64,000 bases of DNA, from positions 2,356,001 through 2,420,000 of the forward strand of contig JAHRBC010000001.1 of assembly GCA_022702545.1 (NCBI GenBank), given 5' to 3'. Below the pieces are notes generated by a model. The model was not told the origin of the DNA and made no database searches. It saw only the letters and a list, made by a program, of their open reading frames with translations. Below are positions 45,407-58,503 of this stretch, one piece after another. The translations under genes and the position numbers were made by a program. The DNA is from Phycomyces nitens. Taxonomy: Eukaryota > Mucoromycota > Mucoromycetes > Mucorales > Phycomycetaceae. How positions within the stretch are numbered: the first letter of the stretch is position 1; every line of letters starts with the position of its first letter.

Positions 45407-47159
45407 TTAGACCTGTCCCTTTTCAACCTCGTAATCAGTAGTAGCTTGGGCCTTATTATTGACTGCAGAAACTTGGCCATCTTTGCGACCAATGGCATCA
45501 TCTTCAACATCAGTCTTATCCAGCTTGTGGTGAGCAATATAGAACAGAACGGTAGTAATGCCACATGCGCCACCGATACCGGCGTACATCCAGGTGAGCT
45601 TAGGATCGACTGCAACAGATACAAGGGCAAATCCGAGAAGAGAAGCAATACAGTTGGTAAAGAGGAAAAGAGCCATGACAATGGACTTCATAGACTGGGG
45701 TGCCTTTTTATATGCATACTCAAGACCAGTAATGGAGGCAAAGATCTCGGAAAATGCAATCAGGACATACGAGGGAATCTGGTAACCAGCAGAGATGTCT
45801 CTCTTGACTCCGAGAATATCACCTCCAGAGAAGGGTGCCTTGTAGATCATGGACTGGATACCGGAAGTGTAGGCCATGCCTGCAGCAGCAAAGAAGAAAC
45901 CACAGGTGATACGCATAATAGGGCGCATTGGGATGCCTATGCGACGGAGGAAAGGATAAACAAATCTGTCCATGATAGGAATCATGATGATAAGGACAAG
46001 AGGATCAATGTTCTGCATAATATCGTTGGGCACATTTCCGGTCCACATAGTACTGGCCTGGGAGATCAAGTTGTTGGAAATCTGGGTTTGGCACAACCAG
46101 TAGATAGGGTACCAGCAGAAAATAGTACAGGCTTTGAGAGCACGCTTCAACTCATCAACAAAGATATCGTCCCAGGTAATAGAAGAAGCAAGTTCTGGAT
46201 GGGTAATGGCAAGAGCAGAGGGCTTGCAGGCATCGAAACCTCCAGGAACTTTCCATCTGAGAGAGATAAGCTTGCCAGCTTCCAAAAAGACCGAACCACG
46301 AGGAGGGTTCTGGACGTACATCTTACGACCAAAGAGAACAACACCAATACAAGGAACAATCATGAGGGTTGGGAGCAAGTAAGCGGGCCAGAAACCAATG
46401 TTCTTTTCGAGTTCAGTAGTAGCAATGGAAGAGAGAGAACCGACATTGATACCCCAGTAGAACATGTTAAAGATGGTCTGGTATGTTGCCTGAGGACTGA
46501 CAATGACACGACGGCCGTTCTTTAGGGTCTTTACAAAAGGTTCTCTGCTTCTGTACTGCTCAGCAACCAAAGGAGAGACGTTTGATTTGATACCACCGGT
46601 ACCCAGACCAATGATAACCATTCCGACAACGAAACCAGGGAAAGCAGCACCGCTTTCCATAGCAGCAGGGATAGAAGTGAGGGTTATGATCAAGAGACCG
46701 ATGAAGTAGAGTATAGAGAAGAGGAGGATTGTGCGGTACTTTCCAAGGTACTGATCAGCAATAATGGCACCAAGGATGGGAGTAACGTAACACCAGAACT
46801 GGAAAAAGGTGGTAAGGGCAGTGGCAGTTTGATGGCCACGGTTCAAAGCACCAGGTTGTTCTGCAGGGTCTATGGTGGGTTGGGTTAGAAGGGCTAGAGA
46901 TAGGCTGATTATACTTACATGATGGGGGATTAGGATACTGGACGTAGTTCTGGAATGGACCAGTGAGACCATAGTAGGTAAATCTTTCGCAGAATTCAAT
47001 CATGATAACAAGAAAGGCAGCGATTGGGATGGAGTCGGATACCTCTGGTAGGGTCTTCCATTCTTCTTCAGTGGGTACTGGGCCATGAGGTTCTTCGCCA
47101 TGGATAGATTCCTGGTGAACAGACTGGATGTCCTTGATGTCTTCTAGTTTTTCAGACAT
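45407..47159 (-). CDS. Proton-coupled oligopeptide transporter (POT/PTR2)
   Basis: Two exons (47159-46919, 46869-45407) encode 567 residues. The protein takes up di- and tripeptides with protons across the plasma membrane. The E-F-C-E-R-F-T-Y-Y-G motif in TM1 is the proton-coupling ExxERFxYYG signature. The second signature G-L-G-T-G-G-I-K-S-N-V follows, and F-Y-W-G-I-N-V-G-S-L is the PTR2 family motif 2. About twelve membrane helices are visible, with the fungal-type large loop between helices 6 and 7. A charged, mostly cytosolic N-terminus (residues 1-40) carries several Glu residues. Length and motifs match yeast Ptr2. The C-terminal tail is polar. Nothing in the sequence points to specific regulation. 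Confidence 0.95.
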
Positions 47160-50100
47160 GATTTAAATGAATAGCGAAAAAGCAGAATTGTTGAAGCTCT
47201 TATAAAAGAATCTTGAATTAAGATTTTCAAACCAAGATCAAGTTGTGCAAATGTCCAGAAAAGTTAGGACATACAAAACTTTTATCAAGTGGTTTTATGG
47301 AATCAGGAACCTACAAAGCTTAGCATGTATTCAAGTGTAACATAATGTCGGACGAATGATTGACAGCGTCCAGGTCAAGATGCCTCTAGTTTGTTTTGTT
47401 TTTTAAAATATATATAAAGATTTCCAAAACTCTTTAGCTGCTAAATGGTGCTATATTTTATTGGTGTTCCTATTTCTGCTAAACTGTACTTTTACTGGTT
47501 CTCTCTAGTCTAGCAACCAAACAGACTAGATCTGACCTGATCAATGTTAATGTATAATGGTGATTCCTTGTCTCTGGGTACGAAGCACACCTTCCTATCT
47601 TGGTAATATTTGATATAATAGTCCAAGTATCCCACGATCAATAGAATTTAATAAAAATTGCCTCTCTAAAAGCGTCTCGCTCTTACCCACGACATAATCC
47701 TGTCTGTAAATAGAATATAATTAAAATGAACCCACATGGCATATTATTTGTCTCGATCACCTTATTCTTACAAGCCAGAATTTAATTATTGTATTTTTTG
47801 AGATTTAGGCGCACCAAGACTCTGCTGAGATGCCCAAGAAACACAACTGATCTGTTATCACCTTCTGTCGGTTTGTTCGATACAATGTAGTACCAGAACC
47901 TTAATTGTCGTGTCTGAGATCAAGCTAGCCTCAATATTGCTTTGTATTATCCTTGGGATTTATTTGTCAATACTTCATTTACTTTTTTGTTTTTGTTTTG
48001 TTTTTGTTTTTTGTTCTTGAATTTCATTTTTTATAAAAAACACTTTGCAAGGCCAAATGAATAATTTCATGATGATCTTGATATTTGATTTGTACTTTCT
48101 GAATTACTAATAATAACAAAACAAAAAACTCGCGGTCTGTTTGATACAAAATCTACTCTAGTACAACGTACAAATCTGGATTTAAGAGAATGGCCAATCT
48201 TATCACATGATCTTCATACGAGTTTGTGAAGGATATGGTCAAGGTCCGAATTTCATAATCCTAGGAACCAAAGAACTTTAAAGGAATGTGTAACTGAATA
48301 GAAAGATATAGAGACGTACACGAGAACGATGAGAACCAGAGCTTATCTCTTTTGTGCAAGCGCTGCACAAAGTGGAGATTCAACATTGAGTAAAATATAT
48401 ATGTGGATATATATTTTTGCAGGTCATGTTAACTGGGCACTGCCGTCTCAATGTCCACAAGGTTATTATATTATATTCTTAATTACCAACATTCATTCAT
48501 AAAGAGACTTTAGAGATCTCAAGAAAACACTATATAGTATATTATACGATATTCATTTTTTTTTTTAAAAAAGGTAAATCTAATCATGATCTTGTAATTA
48601 ATAATCAATTGGCAAAATATAAAAATCTATTGGACCCAGAAAACTGGCCACCTTTGATCAAAGACATGGGGTATTATACTCATAAAATCAGCTGGTTGGT
48701 CTATAGACAAACAGCTTAAGCTGTCGTCTTTATTTCATAGATGTGAATATGTTCAGAATGGTCAAATTGTACTTTTTATCATTTTAGAAACAAATTTTCT
48801 GAATATTTCCATTATTCAAATGCTAGTCTGATCAGGGGTCTTGATAGGTTTCTTTCTAGAAGCAGACTCTATTGAATATTTTTTTAGTATATATACACTG
48901 ATAGGAACAGTTTACTGCATTCAAACTATAAAGTGACGAATGGTTATAAGATATCTCTATTATACAAGGGGAACCAGGATATTACTATAATTTCTATCAG
49001 CTACATATATATATAATCAAATGTTTCCGACAGCCCTAGAATAGAAATATATTAGCGGGTAAAGTCTAGGATCTGTAACAAAAGTTTGAGCAACTCAAGG
49101 ACTATGATACCAAAAAAAAAAAGTTTTGCTCTGACATTGAGGGAGATTTCCAAAAAGAATGGATTTTATAATGTGCTATTTCATTTCGTCTAGTAGATAC
49201 AAGGCACAATAGAAATTCACAAAAATACAATCCGATTTCCAAAATGCATCTTGGCATTTTGTATTCACAAGACATATCATTCGATTCTCTGGCATCCTCT
49301 TGAAAACAAGGGACAAGGGACCTCCCAGAAACGAGAATCTGAGCAGCTTGTACTTGTGTCACGCCACCCCATTCGATATCCCTACAGCCACTCAAGTGTA
49401 CAGACAAAATGAATTATAGACCAGGGTAGAGCACTGGCGATCATTGATAGACAAAGTCCAAGACACTGGCCAAATATACACAAAAGAAAAACAAGAAGTA
49501 TCATTAGAATCACAACAGTACTCGCCATTCGAATAAATGCAATATTGTATTTCAGATTCCCACGATATTGATATTTTTGCCCACCCTCTTCTCTTTGGCA
49601 AATCACCTTATCAAGCGTAAAATTAAATCCTATCTCCAGAATAATAACAGCCATCTAGATCCAATTACTTGCGGATTCTCGCCTTTACCTTGTCTCTATT
49701 CTGCTCATAACCAGAAATGTCCCAAGAGCCATAAAGGTGTCTTTTCAAGACATGTCTTGTTGGTTTTCTTGTGTAATAATAATAAGCTGTTGTCCAAAGA
49801 CCCCTTTTTTAGGAATAAAAAATGCAAATTCCTTATTGTGGACATTTCTCGGTCAGCATGCGACCCTGACTATTTGAGTACTTTCCAGTCAATTTAAAGA
49901 CACACACTCTCTCTGGATAACTCCTAATCTAAATTAGCAAGCCATAGGCGGCTTTAATAATGAACATAGTGTTGCTATGATCGGTTTATGGACTCAGTCG
50001 ACTGCTATGTAGTATATTATACTGCACTACCTTTAGTCATATAGTTTTGTAGATTATATTTGTGCTCTCCTGTTATCTTTTTTTTTCTAATTCCCCAAAG

Positions 50101-51890
50101 ATAAACATGACCTCAGACCCTGCTACATACTCAAGCCACAGACCCTATCGATTCTCAAGATTTGGCAAGTAGATCATTCATTTAAGTATAAACTTTTTTT
50201 TATTCTACATACAACAAAAGCCTTTAGCACCAATTGTAAGCTGTTTTTTTTAAGCTGGCCCAAAACATTGTATCTGCTTTGGTACAAGTCATTTGGAAAA
50301 ATATGAACAATATTTCCCGGGCCATGTAAAATAAATATCTCGATCCAAATGATTGCGCGAAAAGGGAACAATATTAGGATATCTAGAGCACCAGTTACTC
50401 TAATATTACACTGTATTTTATATACGCTCTTTTAAGTAATACATCCGCGGTATAGTACTGTTAATCAGTGTATTTATATACACATATTGATTTCCTGCTA
50501 CCATGATTTAAATGCATCTTAATATTTTTTTATATACAAATTGTTGTTTTTGTCCGTCTTATCTAATATCAAATACTCCTTCAAAAAGGTTGGAATGCAA
50601 AGGATATTAATTTTTTTTTAAAAATATATATATATGAATCAGCATTATATCATTCTGATGAATATCTGGACCGTTTTTATTATAAAAATAAAGTAATACA
50701 GTGTACAAGAACATACCATACTGACAACCATAATTATATCTATTGAAACTGATCCTAAACAACTAATAGGCACAAACCAGGGAATTGGTAAGGGTAATTA
50801 ATGAACCAATGCAAGCCATTATAACCTGGGAAAACAATCGATATTACACCACTTGATTTTTTTTAAATCCCTTGGATGTGTATACGATTTACCCTTTTGA
50901 TTAGATCAGATTTATTTCTAAAAATAAAGCACTTGGTTATACCCAAGGCACTATAGATTATAGAAGAGGTAATTAAATATTCCTTTAGTTGATATGCTGG
51001 TGTCAATACAATGCTTTGAAAAATATAAGGGTCTTTTTTTTAAAAAAATATATATACATATTCAAAACTCTGGTTGACAAAATAAACATGATACAAATCT
51101 TTACATAAATGGTACCAATTTTGATGTTTTTATTCTTTATAAAGGCACGCTTTAGTATATTTTCATTAATAAGCAAGAACATCTAAATATTCACCCGAGA
51201 ATTCACTCCAAAACATGAACCGCTGCATTTTTAGCTTGGATCTGGATCCCTTTGAATATTTATTACAAAAAGTTGTACTTTTTTATAGTATTTTCTCATT
51301 ATAAGAATCAACAATCAGCAATAATCAAAGCTTCTTCATGGCAATGTAAAGCAACTCTATAATAGAGTTTTATTGTTATGGACATAAATGCCAATTAACA
51401 TTTGCCTCTGAAACTTTTTATTTCTATACTCTACTTGTCCTATAGCTTGAATATTTTTCTATTCTCTTATTCACTCAATCAATGTTAAACTACAAGAAAC
51501 AATCTTCAAGAGTATAAAACACTTTTGGCCAAACATTTAAACTAAACTATACGTTTTACTCTTGAGTATTATCTATACATGTAATATTTGATTACTAATA
51601 TCGCGTTTAACAAGCAAGTATTAATCATGTTGTATAATTTCAAGTAAAACGTTATTATCATTATCATTATCCTTATCCTTATTATTCACCTAATACCATT
51701 TCACTTGAAACTTAAAGTTATTTTCTTTAAAGCGCATGGTACTAGCGAGTTTTTACAGCTTGCCGCAATCAACTTTTTTAGTTTATCAAGAGTCTTTTAT
51801 GGATAGTCTGAATGATATCGGTGCAAATACCCTAAATGGCTACTTTCTCTTAATATTTTTATTGCTTTTTTTTTTTAAAAAAAATCATGA
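47160..51890. other. Gene-poor interval
   Basis: About 4.7 kb without a supported gene. On the minus strand, 49654-49382 holds a frame with a strongly hydrophobic segment (M-A-S-T-V-V-I-L-M-I-L-L). A second frame at 49407-49102 overlaps it with fairly normal composition; together they might be a small membrane-protein gene or a relic, but no splice model is clean. The rest is AT-rich with T and A runs. Confidence 0.45.
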
Positions 51891-52751
51891 ATGATTGTAT
51901 TATTTCAGTACTTTGTGGCAATCTCCCAAGAGCACAGAACCGCATTGGCCAATTATTCAGCAAGATCAATGCTGGTAGAATGGTCTATTGTCCTTGGTTT
52001 ATGCTGTGTCTTCAACTCCCTCTCCACTTCACCTCTTCCGCCTGGTCTCTCCTCTCTTTTCTCCGTGGGCATTTTGAACAAACGCCCTCTGGGCAAAGCA
52101 TCCACAGGAGCCTTGCGCCGGCATCTCCGTCCATCCCCTCTCTCCTGCTCGTTGGCGTCTTTTTCGGTTCCTGGTTATCTCACACCATTGCCGCACATTG
52201 TTGTAAAAGTTGTTATGGAAGCGGACTCTTACCCGACTAGCCATTCACACCATCATGTCTCGTAAAGTTTTCGACCCTGTGTGCTTGGTGTGCTTGGTGT
52301 GCTCCAGCGCCACTGAAGACCAAGACCAAGACCATTTCCTCTTCTTCTGTCCTAAGAAACACCAGGTGGGGAACATAGTCCTCTCTCGTTTCTACCGGAG
52401 CTGGACTATTGATGATGTTAGGTAGATGCTGACATCCTGTCCACTCCCCTGTGTTTCTCCCATTTGGGATGCCCATATTATGCTGGTGGTTATAATAACC
52501 AAGGCAATTTGGAATGCCCATCGGAAGTTTGTCTTTGACAATCAGCCTTTTCTTCCTGGAGTAGTGGCTATGAAGGCCTCCAGTACTATAGAGAAACAGA
52601 GAGATATACTAGCTCAAGGATTTTTCTTTTCTTTTCTTTACCACCTTATATTGTCAAATTTTATCTCTATATCTTTCATCCAAGTCCATTTTAATGGCAA
52701 TCTAGACGCCATACGTCCTGCGTGGCAGCAGATCAATAAGATATTAAAATA
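51891..52751 (+). mobile_element. LINE (non-LTR retrotransposon) 3' fragment, degenerate
   Basis: The block is GC-richer than its flanks and reads like the end of a LINE ORF2. R-T-L-T-R-L-A-I-H-T-I-M leads into a zinc-binding region C-x2-C-S-S-A-T-E-D with H-F-L-F-F-C-P-K-K-H, as in the reverse-transcriptase zinc-binding domain. After one TAG near 52423, the same frame continues with I-W-N-A-H-R-K-F-V-F-D-N-Q-P-F and ends at 52751. A 9-bp duplication (GTGCTTGGT) inserts an extra L-V-C unit before the cysteines. Upstream of about 52200 the frame is broken. The reverse transcriptase and endonuclease are absent, as expected for a 5'-truncated copy. Confidence 0.7.
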
Positions 52752-54718
52752 AAAATATTACTAGATATATTTTATATATATATTAGCCATTCTCTGGTCA
52801 TGTAAAGTCTTTTTTTGTTCATATCAGGTTTTGATAAAAGACAAAAAAAAAGTGTATTAAAAAGTAACTTACAGCAATAATAATTTTGGACAGAAAACTG
52901 TTTGTAAATAGACAATTCGGCCAAAGTTAATCTTTGGCGTAGTATTCTCAAGTTTATCAAAGAATTCTTTTAATCTACTTTGAAGAGTCGTTTATATCTC
53001 TCTAAATATCCCACAATAATATAGTACCCTATATTATAGTTCTCTTGTCAAAACAACCCAATAAACCAAGTATTTTTTTTCATCTTTGCCTTGGAAAATC
53101 TACCCTTTTGTTTTAAATCGTATTTGGACAAGGACGTAATAAGTTCAGCATTTATTAGACACAATTTTATTCTTTTTAGGAATATCCATGTAATTATCAA
53201 GGATATTTTGCTAGTAATGCTGGATCTAGTGGTGTAATTAGTATTTAATTTGCAAGGTGTCGAGTCGTAAAAGATTGTATGATTTGTTTATTGATTTATT
53301 GGACCAGAACTCAATAGGTATACATATAGCCGATATTAATCTTGAGAATATGCCTTTGGGATGCTGAACCATTTTATGCGAGACCCTGTTAGTCGGTACC
53401 TTTTAAGCTTAAAATTGGTCGTATAAAAGGATTATTTTAAATAGATGTTTGTATTCAATATATCTTTTAGCCATACGTCCCTTTATAAATTGCCAAAGAT
53501 ATATGCTCATATTCACAATCAAACCTTTTTTTTTAAATAAAAATATTGGTTGAATCAATGGTATATAAATGGCCTTTTGGTCAATCAATAAAAGTATCAA
53601 TCAAACAGGATAATTAAAGAGGAACTATATTGTATATTTGGTTTAAAACCAAAAGAATGTTTTTCTTTTTTGAATAAATAATAAATTATTGTATGAGCCC
53701 AAGAAGGAGTATCTGTCAAGACAGAAACGTCAATATAAACCATGATTGAATGACAATTTTTTTTCTTTGAACAAAAAAAAGAATGGTCTGTTTAAAATTA
53801 GTGGTAGAGATCATAAACTAGTCAATTAAACAAACACTTTCATAATGACTACCATGAGTTGGCATTCAGGTCAAGTTGTTAAATATCAATAATTGAATAT
53901 TTTCATTGAACCAAGTGCAGATGATTTCTTCGAGTCTATCTGTCTTTGAGACACAATATATCAGTATCAAACATGACATAAATAAATAAAGAATACTCCA
54001 GGGCAAGAGGGGAAATATTGACTATCAAGGGTTGACCTATTGTATTCAGTCTGGCATATCCAATTGATCAACTGTATACCGAGTGCCGATTGACATAATT
54101 GTGGATCAAAAGGCAATTATCTCCTATTTCTTTATACCAAGAGACTATAAACATTATTAAAGGGTTAAAAGGCAAATGTTTATAATTTACACTCCAATAT
54201 TGCGATTTAATGAGCGGTGAATTTTCATTCAATAAAAAACAAGAGTTTGTTAGCTATAGCTTATTAAGGATTAATAATATATATTGGTAACTTGTATTTA
54301 ATGTGGTCCTCCGTGCCTTTACACCATCAGCTTTAACAAACAACACACACTTGAACCAATAGATCCATGATTTATTTATTTATTGGATAATGTACAGAAT
54401 ATATATATATATATTAAGATATAAAAGACTGTATTTAATGACAGTAAGGAGCCCTTGTTCTTGCACCCCTTTCTTGCCCCGACTTTGCTATTTTTAACTA
54501 GACATGTATCATGGCTTGAATCATACTGCCTCAAAGAAGCACCGGAAGAAATTTGTGGAAAGATATTGAGATATATATATATGTATATGTAAAGACAAAC
54601 CAAAACTGAAACCGATAGATGTACCAAGCCACTTGACCTTAAATATTTGCCATAGCACCCTTCCCTTCCGTGTTACCCTTTTCTTTCTTTTTCCTCTTCT
54701 TCTTTTTCGATTTTCCTA
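52752..54718. other. Intergenic, AT-rich
   Basis: No coding signal. The last 60 bp before the ArfGAP start are a strong C/T tract, a likely leader. Confidence 0.55.
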
Positions 54719-56564
54719 ATGTCCTACATTAATACCAAGAAACAAGAAGAGCTGGCAGCCCAGTGAGTCAAGACGACAAGAAAACAAAAAAGCCAACTTG
54801 GACTTACAAGATCTCAAATACTTTAGAAAACTCAAGAACTTGCTTGCATTACCCGAGAACAAGAAGTGTTTCGATTGTCCGACCAAAGTAAAATAATAAT
54901 AATAATAATAATGAAAGGATGATCATAATGACCCTCATCAATTGACATCATAATCTACCCTTACTATCTTTATCAGAGTCCATTTTTTGTCAATGTCAGC
55001 ATACAGACGTTTGTATGCACACGATGTTCAGGACTAGTGTAAGTAGATGATCTACATTTAGTAGATTACGAAATCACAAGATTCTTAAAAGACAAATCAG
55101 TCGTGAGGTTGGTCATCGTGTAAAGTCTATATCGGCAAGCAAGTTCTCTGGACCAGAGATCCTTTCGCTTCAGCATGGTGGTAATGGGATAGCCCATAGA
55201 ATCTGGCTTAGCAAGTACAAAATGGCCAATTCAGCAGAAGCCGAATCAGATAACGATGTTCGTCTATTTATGCGCCAAAAATACTTTGAGCAGAAATGGC
55301 TTGATCCGGTGCTATTAAAGGAACATGTAGAGCGTGTTACAGAGCTAGTGAAGACAATGTTTACAGAGGTTAGGATAAAGGTTTCTATGGAGGGACAAAT
55401 ATTAATGATTTGATAAAGGAGGGTCTGAGAAGGGCCCGGGTGAGCTCACCTCCATTGGCACGTTCTTCCACAGATTCCTTCAATGGAAGAGGACTTGATA
55501 TCCAGGCCATCCAGAGTCCCCCTCTCAAGGCCAATTACCCCCAGAGTCCTACTTTAATGAGTCCTCCGTCATCAGGAAGCCCTCTCCATACAAACCCCAT
55601 CCAATCTCACCCTCACAAGCCCTATTCAATCCAACAAGGTTCTCCTGTAGAGACATCATCTGCCCAATCTTTTCATCGTCCTGTAGTCATGAGCCCATCA
55701 AAGTCTTGGATGGATGATAACTTGCCGATTGGTTTGACTCCTGTTGGCCAGAGCCTCCGGAATATACAAAAGCCATTGCAAACATCAGTTCAAGACCTGT
55801 TTTCTGATGAGGTATGGATCGGATCTTGGGCTGTTAATTGAATGGGATCTATAAACCAAATCTACAACCATCTCTCTAGGCCTCACAGACCAGCCCTATT
55901 CCTTCCAGTGGTAAGTATTGCACATCTCTCTCTTTTTTTTAAAGAAGAAATTAAAAGCTAAAGTGTTTTCAGCCAAACCGTTTTCGTTTTCTCCTTCAAG
56001 TCCATTGTCACCCACCACCAGTACAAACAAATTTCTGTCTGAATTGGCTGGTCTCGAGTCTCATCAACACAACAAGGCCACCTATAGTGGTGGATTCCTC
56101 ATACCTAATTCTCCCAATGGAAACAGCACAAGTCCCAGCTCACCCAACTTTTCTTTACCTCTACCACACGCAGAGAAAGGTAGAAAGAGGGAGAAATGGT
56201 TGGGATAATTTATTTTGTCAAATCTAAAAAAAAAAACAAATGATGTAGGTACTCCAGAAAGAGTTTCAATGAGGTCTAGTAGTGTGGATCTCGATCCGTA
56301 TGCGGCTTTACGTGGACTATCGATCAGTAGTACAAAACAAACGTCCACTCATCCAAAGACTGTAAATGAACGGCAACGGCCGCAGTCCTATCAATACGGA
56401 AGTTCCGACTCTTTTGGATCATGGCATGGTAAAGATCCTTGTGGACAATGGAAACAATGGCTTCTAATGCTCTACTTTGTCTCTCATTGTCTCTAGCCCC
56501 AGAACCAGCAAAGTCCTCTAATCTCTTTGGTGATTTTGATCCCTTGGTCCAGTTTAAGAAATGA
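54719..56564 (+). CDS. ArfGAP protein, AGFG-like
   Basis: Nine exons (54719-54762, 54827-54887, 54977-55038, 55101-55368, 55419-55811, 55880-55910, 55973-56179, 56249-56428, 56497-56564) encode 437 residues. The ArfGAP zinc finger is Cys29-x2-Cys32-x16-Cys49-x2-Cys52, with the catalytic arginine at 57 (C-x4-R). The N-terminus (K-K-Q-E-E-L) and R-V-K-S-I-S after the finger resemble the AGFG/Hrb type. So does the helix with F-M-R-Q-K-Y-F-E-Q-K-W at about 150. The rest is Ser/Pro-rich and likely disordered, ending S-N-L-F-G-D-F-D-P-L. ArfGAPs switch off Arf at Golgi or endosomal membranes. The acceptor of exon 5 is weak, and GAG or GGT may be its first codon. AGFG against SMAP/Gts1 type needs a tree. 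Confidence 0.82.
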
Positions 56565-57822
56565 GAATACGATTGAAAGAAGAAGAATGGCTTATTGTAA
56601 ATGTGCTTTGGTGTCTTTTGCTTTTACACAATGATTCCACGATTTTAGGCCCTCGCACCCTTTTTTTTTGTTTTTTTTTATTTTTTGTTTTTGATGGTTA
56701 GAAATCTCAAATTTTATCCTTTATAGATTTTCTATATAGTGGTCGACTGTTCTTGTTGGATACATCATCTTGAATTATGTGATATAGATAGATGAACATT
56801 AAATGCTTGATATTCAAAAGATGGAGCAAAATAACGGCAGTATTATTGAAGCCAGAGGGGTGAACCGAATTCCCAAAGATCAAATCTGCTCTAGTGTTTA
56901 TAAAACATGATGACTATTGAAAAATAAGTCGATGGATTACCGATATTCATGTATAAACTCTAGGTTCATCATAAAGCCATCATTTAAATCAAACTTTTGC
57001 TGTGGTACCAAAGAGAAAATAAAGATGAATGATTTGAAAGGATATTATGATCCAAATGTGCACTCGCTTAAAGGTGCCCATGATGTTATCAATTACTTGG
57101 TGGGGTCTCTCTTTCTTTTTTGTTTTTTACATGGCCACAAAGAAGCCTTCTTTACCTATTGCCACCTTGATTTGCTTTATGGTTTATGGTACCTTGAACA
57201 TGCACACAAGACTTGCTTGTGCGATCTTTTGTTATCTAAAAAGCCATCTGACTCAAAATACAACAAAACCTTTTCTTTTTGTGGTTGTTGTACATATCCT
57301 TGAACTTGCTTTTTGTACAAATCTTCCCATAGACCATTGGGCAACTTATAAATGTCCTACAACAGACTAGAGGTGATGATGAAAGACAATGATTACATTT
57401 ATAACCCTTTGTTTAGCATGCTTACTATTATTAGTATTATTATTATTGAATAATAAAGACATGTATATATACAAGTATGTCCAAGTGCCATTGCACAGAC
57501 GGCCTAGTCTTCAGTCACACTTGTTGAATGTGTGCAATACAACCAAATTTCTTATGACCTAGAAACTCGCGACATGACCATTACAAACCCAGAATATGTG
57601 CGATATTAAACCCCCTGCATGTGACCGCAAATTGAGTTATTTCGCAAAATATTTTGGTATTCCGCAGAACACCCTGTTCTTCGTTCAGTGGAGTATCAAT
57701 TCTGAGAATAAAATATACATAATTATAAACACAGATATAACTCAGATTGGGATACACACACATACACACCTAAAAAAAAACAATAAATAAAATAGAGTAA
57801 CTTTTTGTTCCTATTTTAAACC
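56565..57822. other. Intergenic
   Basis: Starts with a long T-rich tract (56660-56695). A frame at 56917-57303 (plus) is open for 128 codons but Cys/Phe-rich and unrecognised; I do not call it a gene. (ATT)n lies near 57427-57447. Confidence 0.5.
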
Positions 57823-58308
57823 ATGAACGTCGCCCGTCAAGTCTTGTCAACCATCACCCCAAAGCCCTCTGTATTTTCCAAAGGAGGACACAACCTTTAT
57901 GAGACCTTGAGTGTTCTTCCAAATTATGGTGTTGGTAGCCGCGTGGTGAGTTTGTGATGCATACCAACAACATGTAATCGACATTGATATTTAATTTTTG
58001 TTTTGGTGTACATTCTCAGGTACCAAACAAGTTCCTCAATAACCCCACATTGAACGACAGCTATTATGAGGTCACAAAGGTTCACTTGAAGCCTGTAAGT
58101 AATTAGGTCGTAAGACGGAATCTGGCAAACTGTGTTTTTGTTTGGTGTTTTTAAATTGGATGCTGAAATGGGCTTTTTTTTGTTTGTTTGCTAGGGATTA
58201 AAGCATGGCCGTGCTTGGGGTGTCCAGGTTCTCAAGGGACGCACCATTGCTGATGGAAAGCCTGTAGAGATCAGAGGTGGACTCAAGTTCAAGTGGACTC
58301 AAGCATAA
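57823..58308 (+). CDS. Mitochondrial ribosomal protein mS34
   Basis: Three exons (57823-57945, 58020-58094, 58195-58308), all phase 0, encode 103 residues. The core reads L-P-N-Y-G-V-G-S-R-V, then Y-Y-E-V-T-K-V-H-L-K-P, then H-G-R-A-W-G-V followed by K-G-R-T. This matches the mS34 pattern (L-x-x-G-x-G-x-x-V, Y-W-x-x-T-x-V, H-G-K-A-W-G-x-x-x-x-K-G). The N-terminus M-N-V-A-R-Q-V-L-S-T is Arg-containing and lacks acidic residues, fitting mitochondrial import. The protein is a structural component of the mitoribosomal small subunit. The next gene, a NIPSNAP protein, starts 196 bp downstream in the same direction. Confidence 0.8.
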
Positions 58309-58503
58309 AAAATAATAATAATATATATATATATAGAATGAACGATCCAATAAAAAGCAGTCCCAATAGGTCTTCTTCGTGTACTTGTCATGTGGATTTC
58401 ATTTCATTTCATTTCAGTGCATACAAATATATAAATATTCATACATTAATAATAAACCTTTTTGTTTTGTTTGTCTTCATTTCACAAAACACGTCTTTCT
58501 TTA

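Noticed and set aside
45446..46525. 359-codon plus-strand frame opposite the peptide transporter
   Set aside because: It mirrors the codon pattern of the POT gene, which has clear family motifs on the minus strand.
56917..57303. 128-codon plus frame
   Set aside because: Cys/Phe/Leu-rich without homology or splice context; overlapping frames are equally long.
57047..57370. 107-codon plus frame overlapping the previous one
   Set aside because: Same reasons; only one of them could be real and neither has support.
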